Below, one piece after another: positions 1 to 9,261 of a stretch of DNA of 64,000 bases. A model generated the notes under the pieces. That model was not told where the DNA came from. It worked only from the letters and a program-made list of their open reading frames with translations, and searched no databases. The translations under genes and the position numbers were made by a program. How positions within the stretch are numbered: position 1 is the stretch's first letter; each line of letters begins with the position of its first letter. The stretch comes from Flammeovirga kamogawensis (lineage in GTDB: Bacteria; Bacteroidota; Bacteroidia; Cytophagales; Flammeovirgaceae). The stretch is from NCBI RefSeq assembly GCF_018736065.1, contig NZ_CP076128.1:434001-498000 (forward strand), read 5' to 3'.

Positions 1-867
1 CCTATTGCTTTTGAAAATGCAAAATGGGCTTATATATTGGGTGCTGCAATAGCAATTAGAAAGGGCTTAACTAAAGCTACTGATATTGCGGCTGTTTTAG
101 GTGAAGGTATTCAAGCTTTTTGTATACCAGGGTCTGTTGCAGACCAAAGAAAAGTAGGAATTGGACATGGTAATCTTGCAGCAAGATTATTACATGAAGA
201 AACAAACTGTTTTGCATTCTTAGCAGGACATGAATCTTTTGCTGCTGCAGAAGGAGCAATTAAAATTGCATTATCTGCAAATAAAGTAAGAACAAACCCT
301 CTAAGAGTTATTTTAAATGGTTTAGGAAAAGATGCAGCTTATTTAATCTCAAGAATTAATGGTTTTACGTATGTGAAAACTCAATATGATTACCAAACAG
401 GAGATTTAAATATTGTAGAAGAACGTCGTTTTTCTAAAGGACCAAGAGGAACAGTTAAATGTTATGGTGCAGATGATGTACGTGAAGGTGTATCAATTAT
501 GCATTTAGAAGATGTTGATGTTTCTATTACTGGTAATTCAACAAACCCTACTCGTTTTCAACATCCTGTAGCTGGTACATATAAAAAAGAGAGATTAGAA
601 GAGGGTAAAAAGTACTTCTCTGTAGCATCTGGCGGAGGTACAGGGCGTACTCTTCACCCAGACAATGTTGGAGCAGGACCTGCTTCTTACGGAATGACAG
701 ATACAATGGGTAGAATGCACTCGGATGCACAATTTGCTGGTTCATCTTCTGTTCCTGCACACGTAGAAATGATGGGACTTATTGGTATGGGTAATAATCC
801 AATGGTTGGAGCATCTGTTGCAGTAGCTGTAGCTTTACAAGAAGCCTTATCAGCTGAATTAGTTTAG
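1..867 (+). CDS. GGGtGRT family protein (5' end cut by window)
   Basis: The reading frame is open from base 1, so the true start lies to the left; about 288 codons are visible. I recognise the family by the segment SGGGTGRTLHPDNVGAGPAS and the downstream MTDTMGRMHSDAQFAGSSS, which give the Pfam family GGGtGRT its name. The family is conserved in many anaerobes and Bacteroidota, but I know of no established biochemical role and infer none. No signal peptide or membrane segment is visible in the part present. A shared hairpin terminator follows the stop codon, so it looks like the last gene of its transcript. The in-frame TTG at base 37 is only an internal codon, because the reading frame upstream of it is also open and encodes PIAFENAKWAYIL. 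Confidence 0.85.
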   Translation, partial: PIAFENAKWAYILGAAIAIRKGLTKATDIAAVLGEGIQAFCIPGSVADQRKVGIGHGNLAARLLHEETNCFAFLAGHESFAAAEGAIKIALSANKVRTNPLRVILNGLGKDAAYLISRINGFTYVKTQYDYQTGDLNIVEERRFSKGPRGTVKCYGADDVREGVSIMHLEDVDVSITGNSTNPTRFQHPVAGTYKKERLEEGKKYFSVASGGGTGRTLHPDNVGAGPASYGMTDTMGRMHSDAQFAGSSSVPAHVEMMGLIGMGNNPMVGASVAVAVALQEALSAELV

Positions 868-889
868 TTGATTATCATATAGTTTAACA

Positions 890-928
890 AAAAAGCCACT
901 TTTAACATTGAGTTAAGAGTGGCTTTTT
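890..928. terminator. Bidirectional rho-independent terminator
   Basis: An 11-bp stem (AAAAAGCCACT at 890-900 with AGTGGCTTTTT at 918-928) has an A-run on one side and a T-run on the other. It sits between two convergent genes and can end both transcripts. Confidence 0.85.
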
Positions 929-932
929 AATT

Positions 933-1631
933 TTATAATGTTCTATAGAAAGCGAATATTTCTTCTAAATCACTTTTATTTTTTGTTTTGAGTTTGTTTG
1001 ATTTCGCAAACTTATGTACTTCAGATTTTTTATCACCAAAAATAGAATAGAACTCTTTTTCTTTAGTAGATATCTCTTTTAATTTCCCATCAGAAAGAAG
1101 GAATAATTGAGGTTTTTTCCATGCGAATTCATCTTTTGCTTCAGAGTAAGAGTTACTAGCGCTGTCATCTTTTTTATTGAACTTTTTCTTTCTTACTTTA
1201 TAAAGGTGAAACTTATCGTCTGTGAATATTACCTCAGCATATTGTTTTTTATTTTCAATTTTTATTTGTTCAAAAAGTAACTCACCTTCTTCATCACTTT
1301 TCCAACCAAAAGAACGTACTTCTTTTTTGTTAACAACTATTATATTTTTTTCGTCTTTCATAGACCAAAGTTCATCAGAATAGGCATTAAACTTAATGAG
1401 TACATTCTGAAAACTACTTCCATCAATTAAAGTGACATGTCCCACTTCCCATTCGTTTGTATAAAATGGTGTTCCTTTAAATGTTTGAGCTTTTTTACCA
1501 TACAAAAGGTCAACATTTTGTTGATTAGGGTCTACTAATTCGTATAAATTTGTATTTGTTGTAATTTGAGCTGTTGCTATTTTAGGTGCTGTAAGAAGAA
1601 CAGCAAACGTTAAAATATAAAGAGATTTCAT
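933..1631 (-). CDS. Secreted hypothetical protein
   Basis: A 232-residue protein with a clear signal peptide (residues 1-21, MKSLYILTFAVLLTAPKIATA, cleavage before Q22), so it is probably periplasmic or surface-exposed. The mature part is rich in Lys, Glu and Phe, with repeated short beta-like stretches and no motif I recognise. It lies 48 bases downstream of the four-helix membrane protein and the ECF sigma gene on the same strand, so it may be the third gene of that operon. Envelope stress or signalling is a guess from context only. It ends just inside the shared hairpin at 890-928. Confidence 0.7.
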   Translation of the reverse strand: MKSLYILTFAVLLTAPKIATAQITTNTNLYELVDPNQQNVDLLYGKKAQTFKGTPFYTNEWEVGHVTLIDGSSFQNVLIKFNAYSDELWSMKDEKNIIVVNKKEVRSFGWKSDEEGELLFEQIKIENKKQYAEVIFTDDKFHLYKVRKKKFNKKDDSASNSYSEAKDEFAWKKPQLFLLSDGKLKEISTKEKEFYSIFGDKKSEVHKFAKSNKLKTKNKSDLEEIFAFYRTL

Positions 1632-1679
1632 TAGTTATATGTTTTAATTATTGGGATAATAATAGCTCAATTTAAAAAA

Positions 1680-2315
1680 TTATTCTTCATTTCTTAACTC
1701 TTCCATTTCTGAAATTAATTCTTCTAATTTTTTAAATTGAGATTTATAAACTAAATCCATATCTATTTTATATAGTTTTTTAGCTGATAAAGAGATAATT
1801 ATAGCACCAATACCTACAAATAGCATCCCTTTTATTGGTAAACCCATAAATAATTCAGAGGCATCAAAATTAGCTATAACTTCTTGTTTAAAAATAGTTT
1901 CCCAAACAATAATTGTAGATAGAATGAATATCAGAGGGTACATAAATCTATAAATATTGGTGTAGCCTTTAATAGTGTTTTTTAGCCATTCATCAAACTG
2001 CTTAATATATAGAAAGCTAGATGTTGTTTTCTCAAGTGATTTTAGATCATCAATCTTTTTTTTACCATAAAATACAGCAAACCATAGTTGTAAATTAATG
2101 AGTAAACATAGTAGTGTTACATTTCCAACAATACCTATAATTATAGGCACGATTGTGAAGATTAGAATTGCCCATAAATTGATTTTGAAGTCACGAATGA
2201 ATTTATCAACAAAATTAATTGACTTTTTTTCGTAAAGAGCATTTATTTTGGGGGCAACTAATGCCTCTTGATTTATAAAACCATTTTTCCATATTGATTC
2301 AATTGACTTTTCCAT
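1680..2315 (-). CDS. Four-helix membrane protein next to ECF sigma factor
   Basis: A 211-residue protein with about four transmembrane helices near residues 45-64, 66-86, 124-144 and 157-178. It has a cytoplasmic-looking, charged N terminus and a Glu/Lys-rich C-terminal tail that may form a coiled coil. Its start codon lies inside the end of the ECF sigma gene (17-bp overlap), which implies translational coupling. In Bacteroidota, membrane proteins encoded directly after an ECF sigma gene often act as its anti-sigma or sensor partner. I see no recognised anti-sigma (FecR or zinc-binding) motif, so that role rests on position alone. Confidence 0.7.
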   Translation of the reverse strand: MEKSIESIWKNGFINQEALVAPKINALYEKKSINFVDKFIRDFKINLWAILIFTIVPIIIGIVGNVTLLCLLINLQLWFAVFYGKKKIDDLKSLEKTTSSFLYIKQFDEWLKNTIKGYTNIYRFMYPLIFILSTIIVWETIFKQEVIANFDASELFMGLPIKGMLFVGIGAIIISLSAKKLYKIDMDLVYKSQFKKLEELISEMEELRNEE

Positions 2316-2790
2316 CTAATAATTTTTTTAAGCGTTGTTTAATTCTTTTTATGCGTACTCCGATATTATTAGTAGTAGCGTTAAATGTTTCAGCAATTTC
2401 TTTGTAAGACTTCTCTTCCAAGTAAAGTAAAATAACAGCTCTATCTATTTCTGATAGTTTTCTAATAGCATCATAAAGTAACTCTAGGTCTTCATCTACA
2501 AATGCTTTACTGTCTTCTTGCATTTCAACAGGGAGATAATCACTGGCGAAATTTTGGCTGTTATTTTTCTTTTTTTTGAGTAAAGTCAGATTTACATTCA
2601 AGGCTATTCTATACACCCAAGTAGACCAATCAGCTTCTTGATTAAAGTTATTTTTACTTTTCCATATTTGTAAGCATACCTCTTGAAAGTAATCCTCAAA
2701 ATCTTCTTGAGTATTTGTATATGCTCGGCATATTTTAATAATTATCCCACTATGTGGTTGAATAAATGTAGTATAGAAATCACTGCTCAC
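2299..2790 (-). CDS. ECF-type RNA polymerase sigma factor
   Basis: At 163 residues it has the usual length for this family. Region 2 is visible at residues 5-75 (EDFEDYFQEVCLQIWKS, then WSTWVYRIALN) and region 4 at about 105-160 (RKLSEIDRAVILLYLEEKSY followed by the helix-turn-helix KEIAETFNATTNNIGVRIKR). It should redirect RNA polymerase to a small regulon. The start codon is GTG at 2790-2788; I see no good ATG upstream. The downstream membrane-protein gene overlaps its 3' end, so the two are probably made in fixed proportion. The assignment to sigma-70 family ECF is firm, but the specific signal is unknown. Confidence 0.92.
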   Translation of the reverse strand: MSSDFYTTFIQPHSGIIIKICRAYTNTQEDFEDYFQEVCLQIWKSKNNFNQEADWSTWVYRIALNVNLTLLKKKKNNSQNFASDYLPVEMQEDSKAFVDEDLELLYDAIRKLSEIDRAVILLYLEEKSYKEIAETFNATTNNIGVRIKRIKQRLKKLLDGKVN

Positions 2791-2902
2791 GATACGTTTT
2801 TAATTTTATTAGTGGCTTCACTTATCAATTTATTACACATCAATTAATTTTTTTTTTCATTTTTCTGAAAAGACAAGTTAAGGATTGGACTACACAACTC
2901 TC

Positions 2903-2910
2903 TATTTTTG
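2903..2910 (+). promoter_or_regulatory. Candidate Bacteroidota -7 promoter element
   Basis: TATTTTTG matches the known Bacteroidota -7 consensus TAnnTTTG. It lies 43 bases upstream of the symporter start codon. A TTG at 2885-2887 is a weak -33 candidate with short spacing. Confidence 0.4.
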
Positions 2911-2953
2911 TCTATATTCATCTTATTAAATTAAGAACAATATTTTTTTATCT

Positions 2954-4399
2954 ATGTCAGCAACTACAGTAGCGTTAGTAATACTTTTGTACTTCGGTTT
3001 TTTAATGCTTATCTCTAAATTAACTTCTGTCTCAGGAGAAGGGCAATCGGAATCATTTTTCATCGCAAATAGATCATCAAAATGGTATTTGGTAGCTTAT
3101 GGAATGGTAGGGGCAACGTTATCTGGAGTTACTTTTATATCTGTTCCAGGAACAGTAGCAACTTCTGGGTGGAGTTATCTACAATTTATGATGGGTAATA
3201 TGGTGGGATACGTTGTAATTGCTTATGTATTGATTCCTTTGTTTTATAGTCAAAAGTTAATTTCAATTTATGAATACTTAAAAGATAGGTTTGGGGTAAA
3301 GAGCTATAAAACGGGTTCTTTCTTTTTTATGTTGTCACAAACAATAGGAGCTTCTTTTAGATTGTATTTAGCCGCGTTAGTTTTGCAATTGGCATTTTTT
3401 GATGCATACAATATACCGTTTTGGGTTGCTGTATTGGTTACCATATTTTTAATTTGGCTTTACACTTTTAAAGGTGGTATAAAAACAATTGTATGGACAG
3501 ATACTTTACAAACTACTTTTCTTTTGCTTGCTGCTATATGGACAATTTACACTATCTATAATTCATTAAACATGTCTGTAGATAGCATGTTTTCTACTGT
3601 TTACGAGAGTAAAATGTCGGATATCTTTGTATGGGATTGGAAAGCGGGTAACTTTTTTTGGAAACAATTCTTAGCTGGTATTTTTATAACCATTTCAATG
3701 AATGGTTTAGACCAAAATATTATGCAAAAGAATCTTACTTGCAAGAATGTAAGTGAGGCACAAAAGAATGTTTTGTGGTTTGCTTTAGCCTTTTTTATTG
3801 CAACAGTTGTTTTCTTATTTTTAGGAGTTTTACTTTACGAATTTGCAGCATACAATGCAATCTCTTTACCTACAAGATCAGATGAATTATATCCTATGTT
3901 AGCCTTACATCATTTTGGTTTATTTACTGCAATAGTATTTTTATTAGGAATTATAGCAGCAGCTTTTTCTAGTGCCGACTCTGCTTTAACCGCTTTAACA
4001 ACTGCTTTTTGTATAGATTTCCTGAATTTAAATGAAGAGGAGGATACATCAATTAAAAATAAAAAAAGAAAATTGGTGCATGTAATGTTCTCTTTTATAT
4101 TATTTCTTGTAATTGTTGGATTTAGGTTACTAAATGATGATAGTGTTGTTTCTTCTGTTTTTAAAGCGGCAGGGTATACTTACGGTCCATTACTGGGCTT
4201 ATTTGTATTTGGAATTTTCACAAAGAAAAAGATAAACGACAATTATGTATTAATTGTTTGCCTTTTATCACCAGTATTATCTTACATCTTAAATATTTAC
4301 TCTACTGAATTATTATTTGGGTATCAATTTGGATTTGAAATATTATTAGTAAATGCTGGGTTTACTATGTTGGGTTTAACATTGATATCAAAAAAATAA
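2954..4399 (+). CDS. Sodium:solute symporter (SSS family)
   Basis: A 481-residue polytopic inner-membrane protein with about 13 hydrophobic helices, typical of the SSS family (LeuT fold). The N-terminal helix MSATTVALVILLYFGFLMLI, the segment SGVTFISVPGTVATSGWSYL and the later IIAAAFSSADSALTALTTAF fit SSS transporters; the Ser/Ser-Ala-Asp motif in the last segment corresponds to the conserved Na2 sodium-site region. The substrate cannot be read from sequence. The next gene, 124 bases downstream on the same strand, encodes a COG4299 acyltransferase, a family sometimes found with amino-sugar uptake genes, so an amino sugar or other carbohydrate is possible. The ATG start is supported by the promoter-like element just upstream. 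Confidence 0.85.
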   Translation: MSATTVALVILLYFGFLMLISKLTSVSGEGQSESFFIANRSSKWYLVAYGMVGATLSGVTFISVPGTVATSGWSYLQFMMGNMVGYVVIAYVLIPLFYSQKLISIYEYLKDRFGVKSYKTGSFFFMLSQTIGASFRLYLAALVLQLAFFDAYNIPFWVAVLVTIFLIWLYTFKGGIKTIVWTDTLQTTFLLLAAIWTIYTIYNSLNMSVDSMFSTVYESKMSDIFVWDWKAGNFFWKQFLAGIFITISMNGLDQNIMQKNLTCKNVSEAQKNVLWFALAFFIATVVFLFLGVLLYEFAAYNAISLPTRSDELYPMLALHHFGLFTAIVFLLGIIAAAFSSADSALTALTTAFCIDFLNLNEEEDTSIKNKKRKLVHVMFSFILFLVIVGFRLLNDDSVVSSVFKAAGYTYGPLLGLFVFGIFTKKKINDNYVLIVCLLSPVLSYILNIYSTELLFGYQFGFEILLVNAGFTMLGLTLISKK

Positions 4400-4523
4400 T
4401 ACTAAATTTTTGTGAGTAGTATAATTAATGTAGTTAATGTGCAGATTTGAGCTACTCGTCTAAAAATGTTGCTGAAATATACATAGCATTTGATATTTAT
4501 AGTTCATACTAACAACACATTTT

Positions 4524-5627
4524 ATGAAAACTTCAGAACGAATATTATCTCTTGATATTTTCAGAGGACTTACAGTAATACTAATGATTCTAGTTAATAA
4601 TCCAGGGAGTTGGTCGTCTATTTATGCACCTTTTCAGCATGCATCTTGGCATGGTTGCACTCCAACCGATTTAGTTTTTCCATTCTTCTTATTTATTGTA
4701 GGTGTATCAATTAGCTTTTCTATGATGAACGTTAAAGACGATTCTGAAAAGCGACCTGCTGTGATGAAAAAAGCAATTTGGCGAGGCTTTAAATTGATTG
4801 GTATAGGTTTATTTTTAGGCTTATTTCCATTTTTTAATTTTAGTGAAATGCGAGTTCCTGGTGTGTTACAACGAATTGGGATTGTATTTATAATCACTTC
4901 GGGTTTATTTTTATACCTTCCAAAAGAAAAAATTCTATTAGTTTTTCTTTCGATACTATTTGGTTATTGGGCAGTAATGGCACTTGTTCCTGTACCAGGG
5001 TTGGAAGCTGTAGATCTTAATGATCCCAATGGAGTAATTTCAGCCTATATAGATAACTTAGTTTTAAATGGGCACATGTGGTCTGGTACTAAAACATGGG
5101 ATCCTGAAGGTTTAGTTTCTACACTTCCTGCTATTTGTACTGCAATTTTAGGCTTGTTTTCTGGTATTTTAGTAAAAGAGAATACAGGAGTTAGAGTGGT
5201 TAAGAAACTTGTTCTTTACGGTACACTTGTCATGGTTTTAGGGTTAGCTTGGCACCCTCTTTTCCCTATAAATAAAAGTCTTTGGACTTCATCATATGTA
5301 TTATTTACAGGTGGGTTAGGGGCAATATTTTTAGGGTTATCCTATTGGATATTTGATGTTAAAAAGATAGGTCGTGATAATGTTCTAATTGCAAAAGCTT
5401 TTGGCTTAAACCCGATGGCTGCTTATGTTTTAGCAGAAATGTTTGCAAGACTTTTAGGAGTAATCACAATTGGAGACGAAACAATTAAAGGTCATATTTT
5501 TACAGCAATTTTAAGTACAGGTTTACCAGCTGAGTCATGTTCTTTACTATATGCCATTAGCTATGTTCTTCTGTTATCAATTCCAATATTGATTTTATAT
5601 AGAAAGAACATTGTTATTAAGGTATAA
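4524..5627 (+). CDS. Membrane acyltransferase, COG4299 / DUF5009 (HGSNAT-like)
   Basis: A 367-residue integral membrane protein with around ten hydrophobic helices. It starts with the family signature SLDIFRGLTVILMILVNNPG and then HASWHGCTPTDLVFPFFLFI. This is the bacterial relative of heparan-alpha-glucosaminide N-acetyltransferase, which moves an acetyl group from acetyl-CoA across the membrane onto a terminal amino sugar; NagX-type proteins belong here. The conserved His in the HASWHGCT segment is a plausible catalytic residue. The real substrate in this organism is unknown. It follows the SSS symporter on the same strand and is closed by a hairpin terminator at 5652-5700, which suggests a two-gene unit. 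Full length for the family. Confidence 0.82.
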   Translation: MKTSERILSLDIFRGLTVILMILVNNPGSWSSIYAPFQHASWHGCTPTDLVFPFFLFIVGVSISFSMMNVKDDSEKRPAVMKKAIWRGFKLIGIGLFLGLFPFFNFSEMRVPGVLQRIGIVFIITSGLFLYLPKEKILLVFLSILFGYWAVMALVPVPGLEAVDLNDPNGVISAYIDNLVLNGHMWSGTKTWDPEGLVSTLPAICTAILGLFSGILVKENTGVRVVKKLVLYGTLVMVLGLAWHPLFPINKSLWTSSYVLFTGGLGAIFLGLSYWIFDVKKIGRDNVLIAKAFGLNPMAAYVLAEMFARLLGVITIGDETIKGHIFTAILSTGLPAESCSLLYAISYVLLLSIPILILYRKNIVIKV

Positions 5628-5651
5628 TATAAATACACTTTCAAATTTAGG

Positions 5652-5700
5652 CACGCTATACTTCAGAGGTTTAACACTATCTGTTATAGCGTGTTTTTTT
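5652..5700 (+). terminator. Rho-independent terminator
   Basis: Nine-bp stem CACGCTATA (5652-5660) with TATAGCGTG (5685-5693), followed by a run of seven T. It ends the symporter/acyltransferase transcript. Confidence 0.8.
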
Positions 5701-5749
5701 ATGTATATCAAAAGCTGATTTTTTTAGCTAAAGCCCAATTATTTTAAGT

Positions 5750-5757
5750 TACCTTTG
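5750..5757 (+). promoter_or_regulatory. Candidate -7 promoter element
   Basis: TACCTTTG fits TAnnTTTG and lies 23 bases upstream of the Omp85-like gene, directly after a terminator, which is a sensible place for a promoter. Confidence 0.45.
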
Positions 5758-5780
5758 TTGTATTATCAACAGAAAAGCAA

Positions 5781-6908
5781 ATGAGAAATACACAAATATT
5801 AATTCTACTAACAAGTGTGCTATTATTTTTTAATCAAGATGCCTTTGCCCAAGGAGATGATTTATCCTATGAAATAGATACATTATATAAAAGAAAATTT
5901 ACAGGCTTTCCTTATCCTGCATATGCCCAAGAAACAAGTTGGGAATTTGGTGTTGTAAGCGTTTTTCAATTTAAACCAGGGAAAGCGAGTTTTGCTACTC
6001 GTCCATCAAATGCAACGTTTATAGGTTTCTATACATTAGAAAACCAGATGCGTTTAAAACTAGAGCATACCGTTTTTACTAATAATGAAGATTGGCTTTT
6101 AGAAGGGACTTGGGAGTATGCCAAATATCCAGAAAAATACTATGGTATTGGTAATGAAACCCCGTCATCTAATGAACAATTAATGGATTGGTCAAAGTTT
6201 GACTTTCGTCAGCAGTTATTGAGAAAAATTAAAGAAAATATGTTTGTTGGCCTTCAATATAGGTATGCAAATTTTTGGGATATTAGTGTGACTCCAAGGG
6301 AAGATGGTTCAGGCTCTTTAGAAGAAATACCTGGCTATGAAGGGGGTGTAAACTCTGGTTTAGGGTTAGTATATAAATGGGATACTAGAGACATTGTTTT
6401 GGTTCCTTCCTCAGGGCATTTTATAGAATTTAGAGCTGCTTTTTATCCCACATGGTTAGGGAGTGATTATAAATTTACAAGTATAAAATTAGATATGCGT
6501 AAATATTTTGACCTTGGTAGAGAGAAAGAAGCAAAAACAATATTAGCATTTCAAGGTATTATAAACCAGACTTATGGAGATGCACCATTTAGAGAAATAT
6601 CATTAATGGGCGGTTTAAACATGATGAGAGGTGTCTATGAAGGTAGATATAGAGATAATCATATGATTGCAGCACAAGCAGAAATACGCCAACATTTATT
6701 TTGGAGGTTAGGGATGACAGCTTTTATTTCTACTGCAGAAGTAATGAATGAATGGAATGATTTTGATGTTCGAAAATTAAAGCTTGCAGGAGGTGCAGGC
6801 TTCCGTTTAACAATTAATAAAGAAGATCGAGCTACATTGAGAGCAGACTACGGAGTAGGTCCAGATGGTAGTTCAGGGTTATATCTTACATTTGGTGAAG
6901 CTTTTTAA
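5781..6908 (+). CDS. Outer membrane beta-barrel, BamA/Omp85 surface-antigen family
   Basis: A 375-residue protein with a signal peptide (residues 1-23, ending AFAQ) and alternating aromatic/polar strands through the whole mature part. It ends in GLYLTFGEAF with a C-terminal Phe, as outer-membrane barrels do. The segments VYKWDTRDIVLVPSSGHFIE and GGLNMMRGVYEGRYRDNHM resemble the Omp85 barrel, the latter matching the conserved RG-containing L6 loop. It lacks N-terminal POTRA repeats, so it corresponds to the barrel-only proteins annotated as surface antigen (PF01103). The function is probably transport or insertion at the outer membrane, with unknown substrate. The DUF748/AsmA-like gene follows 66 bases later; AsmA-like and Omp85 proteins both work in envelope assembly, which makes a functional link reasonable but unproven. 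Confidence 0.78.
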   Translation: MRNTQILILLTSVLLFFNQDAFAQGDDLSYEIDTLYKRKFTGFPYPAYAQETSWEFGVVSVFQFKPGKASFATRPSNATFIGFYTLENQMRLKLEHTVFTNNEDWLLEGTWEYAKYPEKYYGIGNETPSSNEQLMDWSKFDFRQQLLRKIKENMFVGLQYRYANFWDISVTPREDGSGSLEEIPGYEGGVNSGLGLVYKWDTRDIVLVPSSGHFIEFRAAFYPTWLGSDYKFTSIKLDMRKYFDLGREKEAKTILAFQGIINQTYGDAPFREISLMGGLNMMRGVYEGRYRDNHMIAAQAEIRQHLFWRLGMTAFISTAEVMNEWNDFDVRKLKLAGGAGFRLTINKEDRATLRADYGVGPDGSSGLYLTFGEAF

Positions 6909-6939
6909 ATATTTATTAACTTACTTCGGGAAAATGTGT

Positions 6940-6947
6940 TAATTTTG
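6940..6947 (+). promoter_or_regulatory. Candidate -7 promoter element
   Basis: TAATTTTG fits TAnnTTTG, 28 bases upstream of the DUF748 gene start. There is no clear -33 element. Confidence 0.4.
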
Positions 6948-6974
6948 TGGAAACTTTATTAACCACTTCCGTTC

Positions 6975-9206
6975 ATGAACAAACGTTTCAAAACTCCATT
7001 AATAACCGGAGCAATACTACTCGTAATCTTTGTTTTATTACGCTACATAATACCTAGTTTAGGACTAGACTATTTCAATAAAAACAGTAAAGAATTAATT
7101 GGGAGGCAAAGTACAATAGAACTACTTGACCTAAATATTTTTACAGGAGAATTGTCAATTTCCAATTTCAGACTATTTGAAGCCGATGATACAACAAAGT
7201 TTATTGGTCTAGACTCACTTTATTTAGATATTGAGTTAACAGATTTAGTTAAAAGAGAGCTTCTACTTACAGAATTAAAATTAGTTCACCCTTATGGAAA
7301 AGTGATTCAGAATAACGACTCATTTAATTTTGATGATTTAATTGAGCGTTATGCAACATCTGATTCTATCGTTATTGAAGAACCAACTGTAACTGATGAA
7401 GAAGAGCCTTTTATTGGATATACAATCAGAAATATTTCTATTGATGACGGTTTTGTTGAATTTGAAGATTTGGCAAAAAACGAAACATTCAATCTTAAAG
7501 GAGTAGGTATTGGTATTCCAGAAATTACATGGTCAAACGATCAAACATTGGTTGATTTTGGTTTTGATTTGGACAACGGAGGTTCTTTTGCTTTTAAAGC
7601 AGATTATAATATCAAGACCAATGAGTATGAACTCGATTTTGATTTACAGCAATTAAGAATTAATAAGTTAACTAATTATCTAAACGATTATTTAGAACTT
7701 AAATCAATCGATGGGTACGCGAATGCTACCTTAAATATTGTAGGAGATGCAGATCATGTTACTGATGTTTTGGTAAAAGGAGAGGCAAGTATTGATAGTT
7801 TAGTAATATTAGATACGCTTTCACAAAAAGTATTTGCTGTAGATAAAGCACTCTCTGTATTTAAATCAATTGATGTTGCTAGTAATGAGTTTAAGTTTGA
7901 GTTGTTAAAAATGGAGCACCCATATATGCGCTTCGATTTACACGAAAACACAAATAACCTCTTTCAGTTTTTTAAATTAGACGAGGAAACACAAGAGGTA
8001 GAAGTAGAAGAAAATGGAACTGTTGCAGATGACCTTCCTGAATTGAAATATCATATTGATTCGATTGCAATTATTGGTGGTGAGATGCTTTATAGAGATC
8101 AGCGAATTCCTAGAAAAGAATACAAATATGTCGTTTCTGATGTGAATGTTTATAATGGTGTTATAGGTTCAGAAGAGAAGGTTTGGGCATTTCATTCTAC
8201 AGGTACTTTAAATAAAAGAGGGAAGTTAAAAGCTGATTTAAGTATAGAACCTAACAACTTCTATAATGTAACGGTTGATTATGTAATTGAGAATTTTCAA
8301 ATTCAAGATTTTAGTTTCTTCTCAAATATCTATACTGGCTACCCAATATTTAAAGGAGCAATGACGTATTACGGCCATACAGATATTAAAGAAAATAAAT
8401 TAGTAAGTGAGAATAAAATAAAAATCGAAGACTTTGAATTAGGACGCAAAGCAGATGGATCTTATGCTTACGGTTTACCTTTAAGGTTTGCAGTTTTCTT
8501 ATTAAAAGATAAAAACGGAGATATAATTTTAGATGTTCCCGTTAAAGGTTCGTTAGATGACCCTAAGTTTAGAGTAGGTAGAATTGTTTGGCAGGTAATT
8601 AAAAACGTATGTAATAAAGTAATTGCAGCTCCTTTTAAAGCATTGGCAGGTATTTTTAAAGTTGATGAAGATGACTTAAAAGATATAAAGTTTAAACATT
8701 ATACAGATACTTTACTGACAGCTAAGCATATAAAACAACTTAAGACAATAAAGAAGGTACATGATAAAAAGCCTGAACTTCAAGTGAAACTTGTTCAATT
8801 TGTAGACCGCCATAACGAGAAAGAAAATTTAGTACAGCAATATGCAGAAGATCAATATTCTATAGCAACAAGTACGAGTTCTATTAAGCAAGTAGCTGCA
8901 GATCCTATTGATTTTAGGACATATCTTATGAATAACCTCTATGCAAGAATGGATTCTTCTTTGGTAACAGTTGATTCAACATCTAGTATAGAAGAAGTTT
9001 GTTGGTTATTTGTAGGAGAAGATAAGGCAGATTCTTTAGAAACAAGGATACTAGCCACACGTCAAAGAATTTTAGTTGATTACATAGCAGATGAATTACC
9101 TGAGATTAAAGACGCTGTAAGTATAAAGACAGCAAAAGAAACAGAAGGGAGCAATGTTGGGAGTCTTCCTTTATTTGATCTTGAATATTCTATTGAGGAT
9201 ATGTAA
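6975..9206 (+). CDS. DUF748 / AsmA-like envelope protein
   Basis: A 743-residue protein with one N-terminal membrane anchor (residues 8-27, LITGAILLVIFVLLRYIIPS) and a long periplasmic region of repeated beta-rich segments such as ISNFRLFEADDTTKFIGLDSLYLDIEL. That pattern (anchor, then a repeating strand that describes SL.LDI elements) is typical of DUF748 within the AsmA superfamily, thought to form lipid-carrying beta-grooves between the two membranes. The C-terminal third (from about residue 560) is more charged and may be helical. It lies just after an Omp85-like barrel and is followed by a strong terminator. Family placement is from pattern recognition; lipid transport is inferred from the superfamily. 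Confidence 0.72.
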   Translation: MNKRFKTPLITGAILLVIFVLLRYIIPSLGLDYFNKNSKELIGRQSTIELLDLNIFTGELSISNFRLFEADDTTKFIGLDSLYLDIELTDLVKRELLLTELKLVHPYGKVIQNNDSFNFDDLIERYATSDSIVIEEPTVTDEEEPFIGYTIRNISIDDGFVEFEDLAKNETFNLKGVGIGIPEITWSNDQTLVDFGFDLDNGGSFAFKADYNIKTNEYELDFDLQQLRINKLTNYLNDYLELKSIDGYANATLNIVGDADHVTDVLVKGEASIDSLVILDTLSQKVFAVDKALSVFKSIDVASNEFKFELLKMEHPYMRFDLHENTNNLFQFFKLDEETQEVEVEENGTVADDLPELKYHIDSIAIIGGEMLYRDQRIPRKEYKYVVSDVNVYNGVIGSEEKVWAFHSTGTLNKRGKLKADLSIEPNNFYNVTVDYVIENFQIQDFSFFSNIYTGYPIFKGAMTYYGHTDIKENKLVSENKIKIEDFELGRKADGSYAYGLPLRFAVFLLKDKNGDIILDVPVKGSLDDPKFRVGRIVWQVIKNVCNKVIAAPFKALAGIFKVDEDDLKDIKFKHYTDTLLTAKHIKQLKTIKKVHDKKPELQVKLVQFVDRHNEKENLVQQYAEDQYSIATSTSSIKQVAADPIDFRTYLMNNLYARMDSSLVTVDSTSSIEEVCWLFVGEDKADSLETRILATRQRILVDYIADELPEIKDAVSIKTAKETEGSNVGSLPLFDLEYSIEDM

Positions 9207-9222
9207 AAAATATAAAGTTTTT

Positions 9223-9261
9223 AAAAAAGGCAACTTTTCAGATCGGAAAGTTGCCTTTTTT
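9223..9261 (+). terminator. Strong rho-independent terminator
   Basis: Fifteen-bp stem (9223-9237 with 9247-9261) around a nine-base loop, core GGCAACTTT/AAAGTTGCC, ending in a T-run. It closes the DUF748 transcript. Confidence 0.9.
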
